DNA of 64,000 nt from Pseudomonas deceptionensis (GCF_900106095.1 NZ_FNUD01000002.1:4299501-4363500); one strand, 5' to 3'. Counted from the stretch's first letter, positions 52,414 to 62,339 are shown. The notes: generated by a model from the letters alone, not told the origin. Program-made: numbers and translations.

Positions 52414-52641
52414 TTAGCGTGATCGCTCGCGCATCATCCGCTCAACTGTTTGCTCAAGATCTGTCGGCAACGGTTCGGGAAGCTTTTTCAACGTGGCGCT
52501 CATCAAGCGCATTTGCTTGATAAAACGTCGGCAGTTCGGACAAAACATCAGGTGATGACGCACCAACAGCCGCTCACGGAAACTCAGCTGGCCATCCAGA
52601 TAGTCGCTTGAGCGTGCTACTTGCTGTTTGCAGGTCAACAT
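52414..52641 (-). CDS. Anti-sigma factor with zinc-finger (ZAS) domain
   Basis: 75 residues. Anti-sigma ZAS-type motif: H-x3-C-x2-C as HHLMFCPNCRRF, with an upstream Cys/His partner (MLTCKQQVARSSDYLDG). No membrane segment, so a soluble anti-sigma factor. Overlaps the sigma gene by 7 bases, which indicates coupled translation and 1:1 supply. Resembles the SbrR partner of SbrI in P. aeruginosa by arrangement; the name is not certain. Confidence 0.8.
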   Translation of the reverse strand: MLTCKQQVARSSDYLDGQLSFRERLLVRHHLMFCPNCRRFIKQMRLMSATLKKLPEPLPTDLEQTVERMMRERSR

Positions 52642-53246
52642 TCGCCGGTTTCCTCGAAATGCTCCACAGTGGCAAAGACTTTAAGCCGGGCTCGATGCAC
52701 CAGCACTCGAGCATTAGAGAGCGATATCTCCAGTAAATTACAAATCTCCTCCAGCTCCAGCCCCTGGCGCTCGCGCAACAGCAGCACGCTGCTCTGTAAC
52801 TGCGGCAGGCTGAGCAGCGTGTGCTCCAGGCATTCACGCAATTCATCCTCTGTGAGCAAGGCTTCAGGCGTATCTTGATGCCAGGCAAACGGCGCCAGCA
52901 ACCAGTGGCCATCGCCGCTGAACCGGTCGTCATCGAGGGTGCCGTGGGGCGAGGGAAGATCGTCGAGCAACACTTCGCGGCGATTTTGCTTGTAGCGGTT
53001 TTTCGCCGAGTTGGCGGTGATGGTCAGCAGCCAGGTTTTGAGGCTGGAGCGACCTTCGAATCCGGCCAGATTACGCACAACTGACAGCCACGCATCTTGC
53101 ACGGCTTCATCGGCATGACGGCTGCCGACGATGGCATAAGCCACTGCACGCATGGCACTTTGATAGGTAGTGACCAACTCGCGAAAGGCCGGTTGCTCGC
53201 CCGCCAACAGACGCTTGAGCAGTTGAGAGTCGTCAGCAACTGACAT
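52635..53246 (-). CDS. ECF sigma-70 factor
   Basis: 203 residues. Sigma region 2 about 10-85 (AFRELVTTYQSAMRAVAYAI, HADEAVQDAWLSVVRNLAGF, RSSLKTWLLTITANSAKNRYKQNRRE) and region 4 about 135-190 (LSLPQLQSSVLLLRERQGLELEEICNLLEISLSNARVLVHRARLKVF). Followed by its soluble anti-sigma gene. In layout this matches SbrI/SbrR of P. aeruginosa (swarming and biofilm control); that identity is a suggestion only. ATG 53246 with GAGGTATTC. Confidence 0.88.
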   Translation of the reverse strand: MSVADDSQLLKRLLAGEQPAFRELVTTYQSAMRAVAYAIVGSRHADEAVQDAWLSVVRNLAGFEGRSSLKTWLLTITANSAKNRYKQNRREVLLDDLPSPHGTLDDDRFSGDGHWLLAPFAWHQDTPEALLTEDELRECLEHTLLSLPQLQSSVLLLRERQGLELEEICNLLEISLSNARVLVHRARLKVFATVEHFEETGEC

Positions 53247-53291
53247 GAATACCTCGTCTGCCTGGAGTCTGTGGGAGCCGGGAGTTGTTGA

Positions 53292-54413
53292 TTAACGCTT
53301 ACGCAGAATCACGCTGCCAATAGAGTAGCCCGCACCGAACGAGCTGAGCACTGCCAGCGCACCGCTTGGCAGATCGTCCTGGTACTTGTGGAAGGCAATG
53401 ACCGATCCCGCCGAGCTGGTGTTGGCGTATGTATCGAGAATCACCGGGGCTTCTTCGATCGAGGCTTCACGGCCCAAAAGCTTGCGCACGATCAAGTGGT
53501 TCATGCTCAGATTGGCCTGGTGCAGCCAGAAGCGCTTCACTTGCGCCACGTCCAGCTGGTTTTCTTCCAGGTGCTGACCGATCAGCTCGGCCACCATCGG
53601 GCACACGTCGCGGAACACCTTGCGGCCTTCCTGTACGAACAGTTTGTCCGGGCTATCAGCCGGTTCGTCAGAAGCACGGTTAAGGAAGCCGAAGTTGTTG
53701 CGGATATTGTTCGAGAAGGTGGTCAGCAATTTGGTGCTGACGATATCGAACTGGTGCTCGGACGTCGCCAGGTCGGCGCGTTCGACAATCACTGCCGTCG
53801 CTGCATCACCAAAGATGAAGTGGCTGTCACGATCACGAAAGTTCAGGTGGCCGGTGCACACTTCAGGGCTGATCAGCAGCACTGCACGAGCCTGGCCCAG
53901 CTGGACACTGTTGCTGGCTGTCTGGATGCCGAAGGTCGCCGAAGAACAGGCCACGTTCATGTCAAAACCAAAACCCAGGATGCCCAGCGCGTGCTGGACT
54001 TCGATGGCAATCGCCGGGTACGGGCGTTGCAGATTGGAGCACGCCACGATCACGCCGTCGATGTCGGCAGCAGTCTTGCCTGCACGCTCCAGCGCTTGTC
54101 TGGCAGCGCCTACGGCCATTTCACAGAGGACCGACATTTCATCGTTGCTGCGCACCGACAAGTGCGGGCGCATGCGTTGCGGGTCAAGGATGCCGTCCTT
54201 GTCCATCACAAAGCGGCTTTTGATACCCGACGCTTTTTCGATAAAGGCAGCGCTGGACTCGGCCAGAGGCTGGACTTCACCTGCCTCGATGGCTTGCGCG
54301 TTGTCCGCGTTGAACTGTTGCACATAGGTATTGAAAGACTGCACCAGCTCTTCGTTGGAGATGCTGTTGGCCGGGGTGTACAGGCCGGTGCCGCTGATGA
54401 CGACGTTATGCAC
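53292..54413 (-). CDS. fabH2: Beta-ketoacyl-ACP synthase III family protein, FabH2 (PA3286) type
   Basis: 373 residues. Thiolase fold with nucleophile C156 (MNVACSSATFGIQ), His in FWLHQANLSMN and Asn in LDTYANTSSAGSVIA. Longer than FabH and lacks its acetyl-CoA profile; the P. aeruginosa orthologue joins octanoyl-CoA from beta-oxidation to malonyl-ACP, giving a shortcut into fatty-acid synthesis. Start GTG 54413 (MHNVVISGTGLYTP) with GAGGAACGACC upstream; the open frame to 54506 is not family-like. Confidence 0.9.
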   Translation of the reverse strand: MHNVVISGTGLYTPANSISNEELVQSFNTYVQQFNADNAQAIEAGEVQPLAESSAAFIEKASGIKSRFVMDKDGILDPQRMRPHLSVRSNDEMSVLCEMAVGAARQALERAGKTAADIDGVIVACSNLQRPYPAIAIEVQHALGILGFGFDMNVACSSATFGIQTASNSVQLGQARAVLLISPEVCTGHLNFRDRDSHFIFGDAATAVIVERADLATSEHQFDIVSTKLLTTFSNNIRNNFGFLNRASDEPADSPDKLFVQEGRKVFRDVCPMVAELIGQHLEENQLDVAQVKRFWLHQANLSMNHLIVRKLLGREASIEEAPVILDTYANTSSAGSVIAFHKYQDDLPSGALAVLSSFGAGYSIGSVILRKR

Positions 54414-54522
54414 GGTCGTTCCTCTATTGTGTTCAGGTGTCGATAGCCGCGAAGTTTGCCATAAATGCCAGCATTTGGCGTTATTTACACGCGCGATGAG
54501 CGCCACTGCAAATACTTCAACT

Positions 54523-54573
54523 GTGGGAGCGAGCCTGCTCGCGAAGATCTTTCGCGAGCAGGCTCGCTCCCAC
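54523..54573. repeat. REP palindrome, copy 7
   Basis: GTGGGAGCGAGCCTGCTCGC and its inverted copy 6 bases apart, between hrpA and fabH2. Confidence 0.85.
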
Positions 54574-54617
54574 AGGGGGTCTTGGCCGGTAACAGAGTAT
54601 CCCGTTATCCGTGGTAT

Positions 54618-57600
54618 CTACGCGTCAACCGCACTCCATTGCTTGCTCAGGCGCTTGTCCGAAATCGGTACTTTGGTGCCCAGCTGCTGGCCGAACAATG
54701 ACACACGGTATTCCTCCAGCCACCAGCGGTACAGTTCAAGCTGCGGGTCGCGCTTGCCCTCCTGGGCATGCTTGGTGGCGCGGGCCTGATACTGGGCCCA
54801 CAAACCGCTCAACTCACCACTCCACACCCGGTCTTTCTGCACCTGGCCCGGCAATTTCTCAAGACGCATTTCAATGGCCTTGAGGTAGCGCAGCAGCTCC
54901 TTGAGCCACATCGCCGGGGTTTCACGGACAAAGCCCGGATACACCAGGTGGCTCAACTGCTGCTTGATATCATTCAAGGCAACGGCCTGGGCCAGATCGA
55001 TCTTGCCCTTGAAGCGCTTTTGCAGCCCGTGCCATAGCTTGAGGATATCAAGCGTCAGCCGGGCCAGTTTTTCTGCGTGCTCCGTCCAGGCGCCGCGCTT
55101 GCGCTCCGCCAGCGAAGCCAGCCCGGCCCCGTCACGTGGCAATACCGCTTCGCCTTCCAGGATGCAGCTGTCGAGGCTGGCCAGCAGAATATCTTCGACC
55201 AGGCTCTCAACCCGGCCCAGTTCGCGGTACAGCAAGCCCAGCTCGGTCATACCCGGCAACTTGCCGCGCAAGAACTTCGCCGGCTCGGCCAGTTGCTGCA
55301 TAAGCAGACGCTGCAACGCACGGCGATGCTGATACTCAGCCTCTGCCGGGGTCGAAAAACGCCCTTCCTTGACTGTATTGCCCTCTTCCACCAGCGCCGG
55401 ATAAACCGTCATCGACAGCCCGGCTATTTTTTGCTGGGTTTTTTCGGCAACCGGGGCAAACACCTTGGCCTCGACCGGCAACTGGTTTTTGGCCGTTTGC
55501 GGCACGGCCAGTGCAGCCTGGCTGGCCTGGGCAAAGCGGGCCGTCAACTCGGCCAGATCGCGGCCTTCACCGAGGAACTTGCCGTCGGCATCGACCACTT
55601 CGATATTCATTTTCAGGTGATTTTCGACTTGTTGCGCCGCGTCTGCCCACGCTTCATCACTCACCCGGGCACCCGTCATGCGCAGCAATTCGCGGCCCAG
55701 GGTCTGGGGCAGCGAACCTTGAGCAAATTCCATCCGCTCCAGTGCCGCCTTGACGAAGTCCGGCACCGGTACAAAGTTTTTACGCAACGCTTTGGGCAAA
55801 CTGCGCACCAGTGCAATGCACTTGGCCTCGATCATGCCGGGCACCAGCCACTCCAGACGCTCAGGCGGCAATACCGGCAGCAGTGGCGCAGGCACTTTGA
55901 CCGTCACGCCGTCGCGGGGGTGGTTGGGTTCAAAGTGATAGCTCAGCTCAAGGGTCAGATCCCCCAGGTGCAGCGTGTCGGGGTAATGCCTGGCGGTGAT
56001 TTCGGTGGCTTCGCGGGCCAGCACGTCCTCTTCGCGCATGATCAACAGCTGCGGATCTTTCTGGCTGTTGACCCGGTACCAGCTGTCAAAGGTCGCGGTC
56101 TGATGGATCTCGGCAGGCAGGCGGGCGTCGTAAAACGCGTACAGGGTTTCTTCGTCGGCCAGAATATCACGGCGACGGGCCTTGGCCTCCAGCTCGTCGA
56201 GCTGCTCCAGCAATTGCGCGTTGGCCGTCAGGCATTTGGCCCGCGACTGAATCTCGCCTCGCACCAGCCCTTCACGGATAAACAGCTCGCGCGACAGCAC
56301 CGGATCAATCGGCCCGTAATGCACCGCACGCCGACCAACCACGATCAGGCCGAACAAGGTGATCTGCTCGTAGGCCACCACTTGCCCGCGCTTCTTCTCC
56401 CAGTGCGGTTCGAAATAATTCTTTTTGATCAAATGCCCGGCCAGCGGCTCGATCCAGTCCGGCTCGATCTTGGCCACCATGCGCGCATACAGCTTGGTGG
56501 TCTCCACCAGCTCGGCAGTCATCAGCCATTGCGGGCGCTTTTTGCCCAGGCCAGATGAAGGATGAATCCAGAACCGGCGCTGACGCGCGCCCAGGTAATC
56601 GCCGTCTTCGGTTTTTTGCCCGATCTGGCTCAGCAGGCCGGACAGCACCGCCTTGTGCAATTTTGGGTAGTCGGCCGGTTCCTGATTGACCGTGAGCTGC
56701 ATGTCACGGCAGATCAAACTCAACTGACGGTGAGAATCGCGCCACTCGCGCAACCGCAGGTAGTTGAGGAAGTTCTTTCGGCACCAGTTGCGCAGCGGGC
56801 TGGCAGTCAGGGCCTGGCGTTGCTCTTCAAAACCGCGCCACACATTGATCAGGCCGGCAAAGTCCGAGTCCACATCTTTCCATTGCGCGTGGGCCTGGTC
56901 GGCCGCTTGTTGACGCTCGGGCGGGCGTTCGCGCGGGTCTTGTACCGACATCGCACTGGCAACGATCAATACTTCCTGCAAGCTGCCGAGCTTGGCGGCC
57001 TCAAGCAGCATGCGGCCCATGCGCGGGTCCACCGGCAAGCGCGCCAATTGACGGCCCAGCGGCGTCAGCTGGTTCTCACGGTTAACCGCCGACAGCTCTT
57101 GCAGCAGGTTGAAACCGTCGGTAATCGCCTTGCCATCCGGCGGCTCGATAAACGGAAACGCCGTAATTTCACCCAGACGCAAGTGCAGCATCTGCAGGAT
57201 TACTGCCGCAAGGTTGGTACGCAAAATCTCCGGATCAGTAAATTCCGGGCGACCGTTAAAGTCTTCTTCAGCGTACAAACGTACGCAAATCCCCGGCTCG
57301 ACCCGGCCACAACGCCCTTTACGCTGATTGGCACTGGCCTGGGAAATCGCCTCGATCGGCAGGCGCTGCACCTTGGCCCGATAGCTGTAACGGCTAATAC
57401 GTGCGGTACCACTGTCGATCACATAACGAATGCCAGGCACCGTCAGCGACGTTTCTGCCACGTTGGTGGCCAGAACTACGCGACGCCCCGGGTGGGACTG
57501 GAAAATCCGCTGCTGCTCGGCCGGCGATAGCCGCGCGTACAAGGGCAGGATTTCGGTGTGTTTGAGCTGGGCCTTACGCAGCATGTCGGCGGCATCGCGG

Positions 57601-58532
57601 ATTTCGCGCTCGCCGGGCAAAAATACCAGCACGTCGCCGGGGCTTTTGCGCTCGCTGCGTTCGAAGGCTGCAATCTCGTCCAGGGTGGCAATGATGGCCT
57701 GATCGACACTCAGGTCTTCTTCGACGTTGTTACCCTCTTCATCCTGCTCGGAGGTCAACGGGCGATACCAGGTCTCGACCGGGAAGGTACGGCCCGACAC
57801 TTCGACAATAGGCGCGTCGTTGAAGTGTTTGGAGAAGCGCTCAAGATCGATGGTCGCCGAAGTGATGATGACTTTCAGGTCCGGACGGCGTGGCAGCAGG
57901 ATCTTCAGATAACCCAGCAGAAAGTCGATGTTCAGGCTTCGTTCGTGGGCTTCGTCGACGATGATCGTGTCATAACGCTCGAGATAGCGATCGTGCTGGG
58001 TTTCGGCCAGCAGGATGCCATCGGTCATCAACTTGACCAGGGTGTTGGAATCGCTCTGATCCTCAAACCGCACCTGATACCCGACCAGTGCGCCTAAGGG
58101 CGTACCCAACTCTTCGGCCACACGGCTCGCGACACTGCGTGCAGCGATACGTCGCGGCTGGGTGTGACCGATCAAACCGTGCTGACCACGACCGATTTCC
58201 AGGCAGATTTTCGGCAACTGGGTGGTCTTACCCGAACCGGTTTCACCGGCCAGGATCAGCACCTGATGCTTGAGCAGCGCGGCCTTGATCTCGTCGCGCT
58301 TGGCGGCAATCGGCAGGTTTTCGTCATAGCGAATCAACGGCACGCTGGCCGCCCGCGCCGTCACCTGCGCGCACGACGCCTGCACCCGCTCAGCCCACGC
58401 CACCAGCTTGACTGCGTCGTCAGGCTTTTTACGCAGCTCATGCAACTGCCGACGCAGCTTGTGGCGGTCGGCAATCATGGCTTGATCAAGGTTTTTCAAC
58501 AGTTGGTCGATAGCAGGCGATTCGTCAGTCAT
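54618..58532 (-). CDS. hrpA: ATP-dependent RNA helicase HrpA
   Basis: 1304 residues, E. coli HrpA length (1300). DEAH-box helicase: Walker A GETGSGKT (96-103), DEAH 193-196 (IIVDEAHERSLN), TSATIDLERF, FLPGEREIRD, NVAETSLTVPGIRYVIDSG, QRKGRCGRVEPG. Then the ratchet/OB-fold region and the large C-terminal HrpA domain (from about 640), found only in HrpA. Implicated in mRNA processing and rescue of stalled or collided ribosomes. Start ATG 58532; the frame is open to 58637 without a family match. Confidence 0.96.
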   Translation of the reverse strand: MTDESPAIDQLLKNLDQAMIADRHKLRRQLHELRKKPDDAVKLVAWAERVQASCAQVTARAASVPLIRYDENLPIAAKRDEIKAALLKHQVLILAGETGSGKTTQLPKICLEIGRGQHGLIGHTQPRRIAARSVASRVAEELGTPLGALVGYQVRFEDQSDSNTLVKLMTDGILLAETQHDRYLERYDTIIVDEAHERSLNIDFLLGYLKILLPRRPDLKVIITSATIDLERFSKHFNDAPIVEVSGRTFPVETWYRPLTSEQDEEGNNVEEDLSVDQAIIATLDEIAAFERSERKSPGDVLVFLPGEREIRDAADMLRKAQLKHTEILPLYARLSPAEQQRIFQSHPGRRVVLATNVAETSLTVPGIRYVIDSGTARISRYSYRAKVQRLPIEAISQASANQRKGRCGRVEPGICVRLYAEEDFNGRPEFTDPEILRTNLAAVILQMLHLRLGEITAFPFIEPPDGKAITDGFNLLQELSAVNRENQLTPLGRQLARLPVDPRMGRMLLEAAKLGSLQEVLIVASAMSVQDPRERPPERQQAADQAHAQWKDVDSDFAGLINVWRGFEEQRQALTASPLRNWCRKNFLNYLRLREWRDSHRQLSLICRDMQLTVNQEPADYPKLHKAVLSGLLSQIGQKTEDGDYLGARQRRFWIHPSSGLGKKRPQWLMTAELVETTKLYARMVAKIEPDWIEPLAGHLIKKNYFEPHWEKKRGQVVAYEQITLFGLIVVGRRAVHYGPIDPVLSRELFIREGLVRGEIQSRAKCLTANAQLLEQLDELEAKARRRDILADEETLYAFYDARLPAEIHQTATFDSWYRVNSQKDPQLLIMREEDVLAREATEITARHYPDTLHLGDLTLELSYHFEPNHPRDGVTVKVPAPLLPVLPPERLEWLVPGMIEAKCIALVRSLPKALRKNFVPVPDFVKAALERMEFAQGSLPQTLGRELLRMTGARVSDEAWADAAQQVENHLKMNIEVVDADGKFLGEGRDLAELTARFAQASQAALAVPQTAKNQLPVEAKVFAPVAEKTQQKIAGLSMTVYPALVEEGNTVKEGRFSTPAEAEYQHRRALQRLLMQQLAEPAKFLRGKLPGMTELGLLYRELGRVESLVEDILLASLDSCILEGEAVLPRDGAGLASLAERKRGAWTEHAEKLARLTLDILKLWHGLQKRFKGKIDLAQAVALNDIKQQLSHLVYPGFVRETPAMWLKELLRYLKAIEMRLEKLPGQVQKDRVWSGELSGLWAQYQARATKHAQEGKRDPQLELYRWWLEEYRVSLFGQQLGTKVPISDKRLSKQWSAVDA

Positions 58533-58607
58533 CAGGTACGCAGAATTCTTCGTAAATGCAGGGGGCGGATTGTCGCAGATTTGGGCTCTACAGACACGGG
58601 GATAACT

Positions 58608-58633
58608 GTGGGCGCGGGCTTGCCCGCGCCCAC
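58608..58633. repeat. Short REP-like hairpin
   Basis: GTGGGCGCGGGC-TT-GCCCGCGCCCAC, a fully symmetric variant without spacer, between aceK and hrpA. Confidence 0.75.
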
Positions 58634-58640
58634 ACAATCA

Positions 58641-60362
58641 TCAGGCTACGTCCAGCCCCTTGCGCCTGTAGGGAAACACATCAATCACCTTGCCCTCCAA
58701 AATCGCCGCTTGCAGGCTTTTCCAGTAATCGGCGTCGTAGATTTCGCCATGCAGCTCGTTAAATAGACGGCGCTGCCCCGCATCGGCGAACAGGAACGGC
58801 GGGAACTCTTCGGGGAACACGTCCAGCGGGCCGATGGAGTACCAGGGTTCACTGGCCATTTCGTCTTCAGGGGTCCGCGGCTGCGGGATATGTCGGAAGT
58901 TGGCTTCGGTCAGGTAGCAGATTTCGTCGTAGTCATAGAACACCACGCGGCCATGCCGGGTGACGCCGAAGTTTTTCAGCAGCATGTCACCGGGGAAAAT
59001 ATTGGCCGCCGCCAGTTGCTTGATCGCCAGCCCGTAATCGTCCAGCGCTTCGCGGATTTGCGCGGGGTTGGCATTTTCCAGATACAGATTGAGCGGGGTC
59101 ATGCGTCGTTCGGTCCAGCTGTGGCGGATCAATACCTGATCGCCTTCGACAACCACGGTTGAAGGCGCGACCTCCAGCAACTCGGCCAGGCACTCGGGCT
59201 CGAATTTGCTCAACGGGAAGCGAAAGTCGGCGAACTCCTGGGTATCCGCCATACGCCCTACCCGATCGACGCTTTTTACCAGCCGGTACTTTTCAATCAC
59301 CGTGGCGCGGCTAACGTTTTTCGACGGCGAAAAGCGGTCCTTGATCAGTTTAAAAACCGTATTGAAGCCCGGCAGGGTGAACACGGTCATCACCATGCCA
59401 CGCACCCCGGGGGCCATGATGAAGCGGTCGTCAGTGGTCGCCAGGTGATTGATCAGCGCCCGGTAAAACTCGGACTTGCCGTGCTTGTAAAAGCCGATCG
59501 AGGTGTACAGCTCAGCCACATGCTTGCCAGGCAGGATGCGTTTGAGAAAGCCGATAAACTCTGCCGGCACCGGCACATCCACCATGAAATACGAGCGGGT
59601 GAACGAAAAGATGATCGACACTTCGGCCTCGTCGGTGATCAGCGCATCGATCTGGACCCCCTGACCTTCACGGTGCAGAAAAGCGATCGCCAACGGCCAT
59701 TGCTCGTCCCGGGTATAAAGACGCCCCACCAGATACGCACCCTTGTTGCGGTACAGCACTGACGAAAACAGCTCGATGCTCAACTGCGGGTCTTTACACA
59801 CCCAGTCCGGCAGGCTTTCGCGCAAGCGGGCTTCGAGCCGGTGCAGGTCACCCGGCAAGTCGGCGTAAGGCTCATCGAAGGCAAAGTCGGTGAACATCTG
59901 CGCCAGCGCGTGATTCAATTGCCCGGCTGGCCGATAGGTGCGGGTTTGCGCGGCGCGGGCCTGACGCAAAGCGGGTCGGGTGGTGTGAATAAACATGCAG
60001 CCATCGCTGATCAGGTCATGACTGAACAGGCTGCAAAAGGTCGAGTTGTACCAGGTCTCGGCCAGCTCATCGTCAAAGCGCAAATCTATAAGCCGGATAT
60101 AAGCACTTTTGACCCGCGGCCATTGATCAGCATCCAGCAAATCCTGACCGGCAAAGGTGCTGCGCAAACCCTGGCTGATTTCACTGACTTTCTGCTCGTA
60201 CAGGTTGATCCGCGCGGCCGAGGCAAGCTGTGCGGCTTGCCACAATGCCCCCTCAAAGCGGGCTCGGGCGCCATCGGTAATTTGACGAAAGTGCTCACGG
60301 TAATCGTCGAAGCCGTCGAGGATCATTTGGGCAATTTCGGCGGCCGGCCAGGATCGGGGCAT
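58641..60362 (-). CDS. aceK: Isocitrate dehydrogenase kinase/phosphatase AceK
   Basis: 573 residues. Switches isocitrate dehydrogenase off by phosphorylation to open the glyoxylate shunt, and on again by dephosphorylation. ATP-binding region [28 protein letters not shown], catalytic loop [31 protein letters not shown] (Asp of VVFYDYDE as metal ligand) and [14 protein letters not shown] are the family blocks. Not next to aceA/aceB, as is usual for Pseudomonas. Start ATG 60362. Confidence 0.95.
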   Translation of the reverse strand: MPRSWPAAEIAQMILDGFDDYREHFRQITDGARARFEGALWQAAQLASAARINLYEQKVSEISQGLRSTFAGQDLLDADQWPRVKSAYIRLIDLRFDDELAETWYNSTFCSLFSHDLISDGCMFIHTTRPALRQARAAQTRTYRPAGQLNHALAQMFTDFAFDEPYADLPGDLHRLEARLRESLPDWVCKDPQLSIELFSSVLYRNKGAYLVGRLYTRDEQWPLAIAFLHREGQGVQIDALITDEAEVSIIFSFTRSYFMVDVPVPAEFIGFLKRILPGKHVAELYTSIGFYKHGKSEFYRALINHLATTDDRFIMAPGVRGMVMTVFTLPGFNTVFKLIKDRFSPSKNVSRATVIEKYRLVKSVDRVGRMADTQEFADFRFPLSKFEPECLAELLEVAPSTVVVEGDQVLIRHSWTERRMTPLNLYLENANPAQIREALDDYGLAIKQLAAANIFPGDMLLKNFGVTRHGRVVFYDYDEICYLTEANFRHIPQPRTPEDEMASEPWYSIGPLDVFPEEFPPFLFADAGQRRLFNELHGEIYDADYWKSLQAAILEGKVIDVFPYRRKGLDVA

Positions 60363-60500
60363 GGTGGAGCCTCTGCACGAAAAACGGTGAGGGTTTTGTT
60401 ATGCGCTTGAGCTTAGTGGCCAATTGTTAGCAGGCGCAACCATTGCCTTGCGCGCAGCATCCCCTACACTGCCCGCCTCAAACCTTGTAAGGAAAATCCC

Positions 60501-61394
60501 GTGAGACTTGTCGATTTGGTCCGCATGCTGTCGCTAGCCGGTATTTGGGGCGCCAGCTTTTTGTTTATGCGGATTATCGCGCCGGTACTTGGGACGATTC
60601 CTACGGCATTCTTTCGAGTCTCCATCGCCGCTACCGGCTTGGTGGTGATTCTGGCGCTGATGCGCGTGCGCTGGGATTTCGGCGGCAAGCTCAAGGTCAT
60701 TCTGATTCTGGGGGTCATCAACTCCGGGGTTCCGGCCACCCTGTATTCGGTGGCGGCTCAGGTATTGCCTGCCGGTTACTCGTCCATTTTCAACGCGACC
60801 ACCCCGTTGATGGGCGTGTTGATTGGCGGGATGTTTTTCAGCGAAAAACTGACCCTGACCAAAATGGCCGGGGTATTTCTGGGATTGCTCGGCGTAGGGG
60901 TTTTAACCCGGGCCGGGCCAGTTGCTTTCAATATGGACTTGCTGATGGGCGCCCTCGCCTGCCTGCTGGCCACCACCTTTTATGGCTTTGCCGGCTTTCT
61001 GGCGCGCCGCTGGCTGGACCAGCAAGGCGGTCTTGATCCACGGCTTTCAGCGCTGGGCAGCATGCTGGGTGCAACCCTGTTCCTGTTGCCGCTGTTTGGG
61101 CTGAGCGTGATGAATCAGCCACCCGTGAGCTGGGGCGGGATGAGTGTGTGGTTATCGTTGCTGGGGCTGGGCCTGGTGTGTACGGCGTTTGCCTACATCC
61201 TGTACTTCCGTTTACTGACCAGCATTGGCCCGGTCAAATCCATGACCGTGACCTTCATGATCCCGCCGTTTGGCGTGTTGTGGGGCGCGCTGTTCCTGGG
61301 TGAACCGCTGTCGATGGCGCACCTTTATGGCGGGCTGCTGATCGCCGTGGCGCTGTGGCTGGTGCTCAAGCCTGCGGCCAGACAAGCTGCCTGA
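60501..61394 (+). CDS. EamA/DMT-family transporter
   Basis: 297 residues, ten membrane segments. VRMLSLAGIWGASFLFMRII and GINSGVPATLYSVAAQVLPA-type sequence in repeat 1, SIFNATTPLMGVLIGGMFFSEKL closing it; TVTFMIPPFGVLWGALFLGE closes repeat 2. No adjacent regulator. Tail-to-tail with the next EamA gene, separated by an inverted repeat. Confidence 0.87.
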   Translation: MRLVDLVRMLSLAGIWGASFLFMRIIAPVLGTIPTAFFRVSIAATGLVVILALMRVRWDFGGKLKVILILGVINSGVPATLYSVAAQVLPAGYSSIFNATTPLMGVLIGGMFFSEKLTLTKMAGVFLGLLGVGVLTRAGPVAFNMDLLMGALACLLATTFYGFAGFLARRWLDQQGGLDPRLSALGSMLGATLFLLPLFGLSVMNQPPVSWGGMSVWLSLLGLGLVCTAFAYILYFRLLTSIGPVKSMTVTFMIPPFGVLWGALFLGEPLSMAHLYGGLLIAVALWLVLKPAARQAA

Positions 61395-61403
61395 GCCTTT
61401 CCA

Positions 61404-61443
61404 CCCGTAGCATCTGCCGAGGTACGAAGGCAGCTGCTACGGG
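61404..61443. repeat. Inverted repeat between two EamA genes
   Basis: CCCGTAGCA-TCTGCC pairs with GGCAGC-TGCTACGGG around about 10 bases; degenerate member of the TGTAGC/GGCAGC family. May serve as terminator for both convergent genes. Confidence 0.6.
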
Positions 61444-61454
61444 TCTTGGTTTAC

Positions 61455-62318
61455 TCAGCGGGTTTTACGGAACACAAACATCAGACCGATGATGATCAGC
61501 GCCATCCCCAGCAAGCTCAGGGCCGCGAGTTTGTTGCCGAAAATCAGGTAGTCCATGACCGCCGTGACAGCAGGTACCAGGTAAAAAAGGCTGGTGACAT
61601 TCACCAGATTGCCCTTGGAAATCATCCGGTACAGCAGCAAGGTCGCCAGCACCGACACCACCAACCCCATCCACAACACCGGCACCACAAAGCCCGCACT
61701 GTGCTCGAAGTGGAAGGGCTGGAACGGCACAAAGACCCCGCACATCACCAGCCCGGCCAGGTATTGCACGGGCAAGGTCCCCAACGGGTTGGTCGTGATG
61801 CGTTTTTGCATCAGTGTGCCCACGGTCATACTGGCCAGCGCCAGCACCGCGAACAGCATCCCGATCCACGGCATGCCCGCCAGCCCGATGCCCTGATACA
61901 CCACCAGAATCAATCCGGTCAGCCCCAGTACCAGCCCCAGCACACGACTCCAGGACAGACGGCGCTCCATGATCACCGCAGTCAAAATCGGCTGCACCCC
62001 CATCACTGTCGCCATTACACCGGGCGTGACTTTAAGGTCCAGCGCCAGCAGATAAAAAATCTGATAGGCCCCGAGCAGCACCGCGCCCGTAGCCAGCGCA
62101 TAGCGTATGCCCTGAGCGGTGCCGGGCAGTTTGAACTTCATCAACGGGATCAACAGCACCAACGCCAGCAGTGCGATGGCAAAGCGTATCAACAAAAAGG
62201 CAAACGGCGAGGCGTGGGCCAGCCCCCACTTGGAGAAGATCGCCCCGCTGCTCCACAGCAAAACGAACAGGCTCGTGGACGCAGCCGCCAGCGCGGACTC
62301 TTTAGAAATCGAAAACAT
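61455..62318 (-). CDS. EamA/DMT-family transporter under a putative attenuator
   Basis: 287 residues, ten membrane segments. ASTSLFVLLWSSGAIFSKWG opens repeat 1 with the SGAIFSKWGL block; VMGVQPILTAVIMERRLSWS closes repeat 1, FYLVPAVTAVMDYLIFGNKL repeat 2. Start ATG 62318 with AGG of GACAGGTGCTATCC 9 bases upstream; the next in-frame start at 62327 is GTG. It is preceded by a promoter, a valine-rich short frame and a terminator hairpin, so its expression may depend on branched-chain amino acid supply and it may export such an amino acid; this is inference from the leader. Confidence 0.85.
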   Translation of the reverse strand: MFSISKESALAAASTSLFVLLWSSGAIFSKWGLAHASPFAFLLIRFAIALLALVLLIPLMKFKLPGTAQGIRYALATGAVLLGAYQIFYLLALDLKVTPGVMATVMGVQPILTAVIMERRLSWSRVLGLVLGLTGLILVVYQGIGLAGMPWIGMLFAVLALASMTVGTLMQKRITTNPLGTLPVQYLAGLVMCGVFVPFQPFHFEHSAGFVVPVLWMGLVVSVLATLLLYRMISKGNLVNVTSLFYLVPAVTAVMDYLIFGNKLAALSLLGMALIIIGLMFVFRKTR

Positions 62319-62339
62319 GGATAGCACCTGTCATCAGGC

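Noticed and set aside
55077..56558. 493-codon plus-strand open frame opposite hrpA
   Set aside because: Fully antisense to HrpA; Gln/His/Arg-rich, no start context.
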